NCBI GenBank assembly: GCA_964450955.1
Contig: CAYVFI010000003.1
Location: 186,001 to 250,000, forward strand
DNA length: 64,000 bases
From: CAYNWT01 sp964450955
Lineage (GTDB): Bacteria; Planctomycetota; Planctomycetia; Planctomycetales; Planctomycetaceae
Reading direction: 5' to 3'
Below are positions 63,548 through 64,000 of this stretch, piece by piece. The stretch's first letter is position 1, and the number at the start of each line of letters is the position of its first letter. The notes below the pieces were generated by a model. It had not been told where the DNA came from. It saw only the letters and a list, made by a program, of their open reading frames with translations, and ran no database searches. Position numbers and translations under genes: made by a program.

Positions 63548-64000
63548 TCAGATTGTCATCGCGGAAAAACCGCCGTCGACAACAATGTTAGCGCCCGTCA
63601 CAAAGCTACCTGCAACCGGCGAGGCCATTAGCAGGACTGCGCCGGCGAGTTCCTGCGGTTCGCCAAAGCGATCGGCCGGTGTGTGACCCATGATGCTGGC
63701 GACGCGTTCGGGGGTGAGCACTTTCTTGTTTTGTTCAGCCGGGAAGAAACCCGGTGACAAAGCGTTTACTCGGACGCCCTGCTTAGCCCACTCACGAGCA
63801 AGGTTTTGCGTGAGGTTAATCACGGCCGCTTTACTGGCTGAGTAAGTGAAGACGCGAGACAAAGCGGTCATGCCGCTTAATGACGCAACGTTAATAATGG
63901 AACCGTTGTTCTTCGCTTCCAACATGTGCTTGCCGAAAATCTGACACGCAAGTCGGACGCTGCGCAGATTGATATTGATGATGCGTTCCCATTCATCGTC
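63548..64000 (-). CDS. Short-chain dehydrogenase/reductase, N-terminus beyond the window edge
   Basis: The frame stays open to the right edge, so an in-frame ATG at 63925 is internal: the 25 residues before it (DDEWERIININ, then LRSVRLACQIFG) match the SDR region before the catalytic Ser. Visible motifs are NVASLSG with the catalytic Ser, YSASK, NALSPGFFPAEQN and the end VDGGFSAMTI. The SPGFFP pattern is common in D-mannonate/fructuronate-type oxidoreductases, but this is a guess. The cofactor-binding Rossmann part is missing from the window. It lies 26 nt upstream of nadB on the same strand. Confidence 0.9.
   Translation of the reverse strand, partial: DDEWERIININLRSVRLACQIFGKHMLEAKNNGSIINVASLSGMTALSRVFTYSASKAAVINLTQNLAREWAKQGVRVNALSPGFFPAEQNKKVLTPERVASIMGHTPADRFGEPQELAGAVLLMASPVAGSFVTGANIVVDGGFSAMTI

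Noticed and set aside
1..64000. tRNA, rRNA, insertion sequences, prophage or integrase genes
   Set aside because: I looked through the gaps and the frames and saw no cloverleaf-like sequence, rRNA segment, transposase motif or phage protein.

Overview
The window looks like chromosomal DNA of a free-living, probably marine, member of the Planctomycetota. Supporting signs are a DUF1598-type secreted protein, exported proteins whose N-termini carry a basic stretch followed by an LExRxLLxG motif instead of a classical signal peptide, a GEVED-type module, a secreted sulfatase beside a sialidase, a Ser/Thr kinase with an N-terminal zinc ribbon, very large extracellular repeat proteins and few Shine-Dalgarno sequences. 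The taxon is inferred from protein style; no rRNA or tRNA gene is present. I see no insertion sequence, prophage, CRISPR array or tRNA.

Left part (1-7.2 kb, minus strand): the start of an acyltransferase-like membrane protein (cut by the window edge), then a probable operon transcribed leftward: a DsbD-type disulfide reductase, an ABC ATPase, an FtsX-like permease, a membrane-anchored protein of unknown function and a 77-residue protein. From 7.5 to 17.2 kb lie a large exported mosaic protein (sulfotransferase-like, GEVED, FG-GAP and metalloprotease-like regions), a putative outer-membrane barrel, mutM, the DUF1598-type protein with a strong terminator, and an ADP-ribosylglycohydrolase. From 17.3 to 28.1 kb lie an adenylate-kinase-like protein with a long extension, a TPR protein, a YdjM-like membrane protein, an ApbE protein with an NqrM-like tail, waaA, a Gly-rich lipoprotein and typA.

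The centre (28.2-53.3 kb) is the most distinctive part. A sulfatase with an unusual active-site motif precedes a single polypeptide joining a sialate O-acetylesterase, a GH33 sialidase and a PhoD-type phosphatase, which suggests removal of sulfate, acetyl, sialic acid and phosphate groups from complex glycans. Next comes a 6402-residue protein of about 28 DUF11-like repeats, eight SdrD-B-like modules and a C-terminal RTX calcium-binding region. Every DUF11-like repeat keeps one Lys near its start and one Asn near its end, which suggests a fibre stabilised by isopeptide bonds. The C-terminal half of the repeat array has a clear two-domain (A-B) super-repeat of about 1.04 kb.

Right part (53.4-64 kb): an ECF sigma factor overlapping a small membrane protein gene, a ROK kinase lacking most of the usual zinc-binding cysteines, a conserved unknown, a zinc-ribbon Ser/Thr kinase, a CPBP protease, and a leftward group of nadB, an SDR, nadE and a second SDR cut by the window edge, pointing to NAD biosynthesis beside NAD(P)-dependent oxidoreductases.
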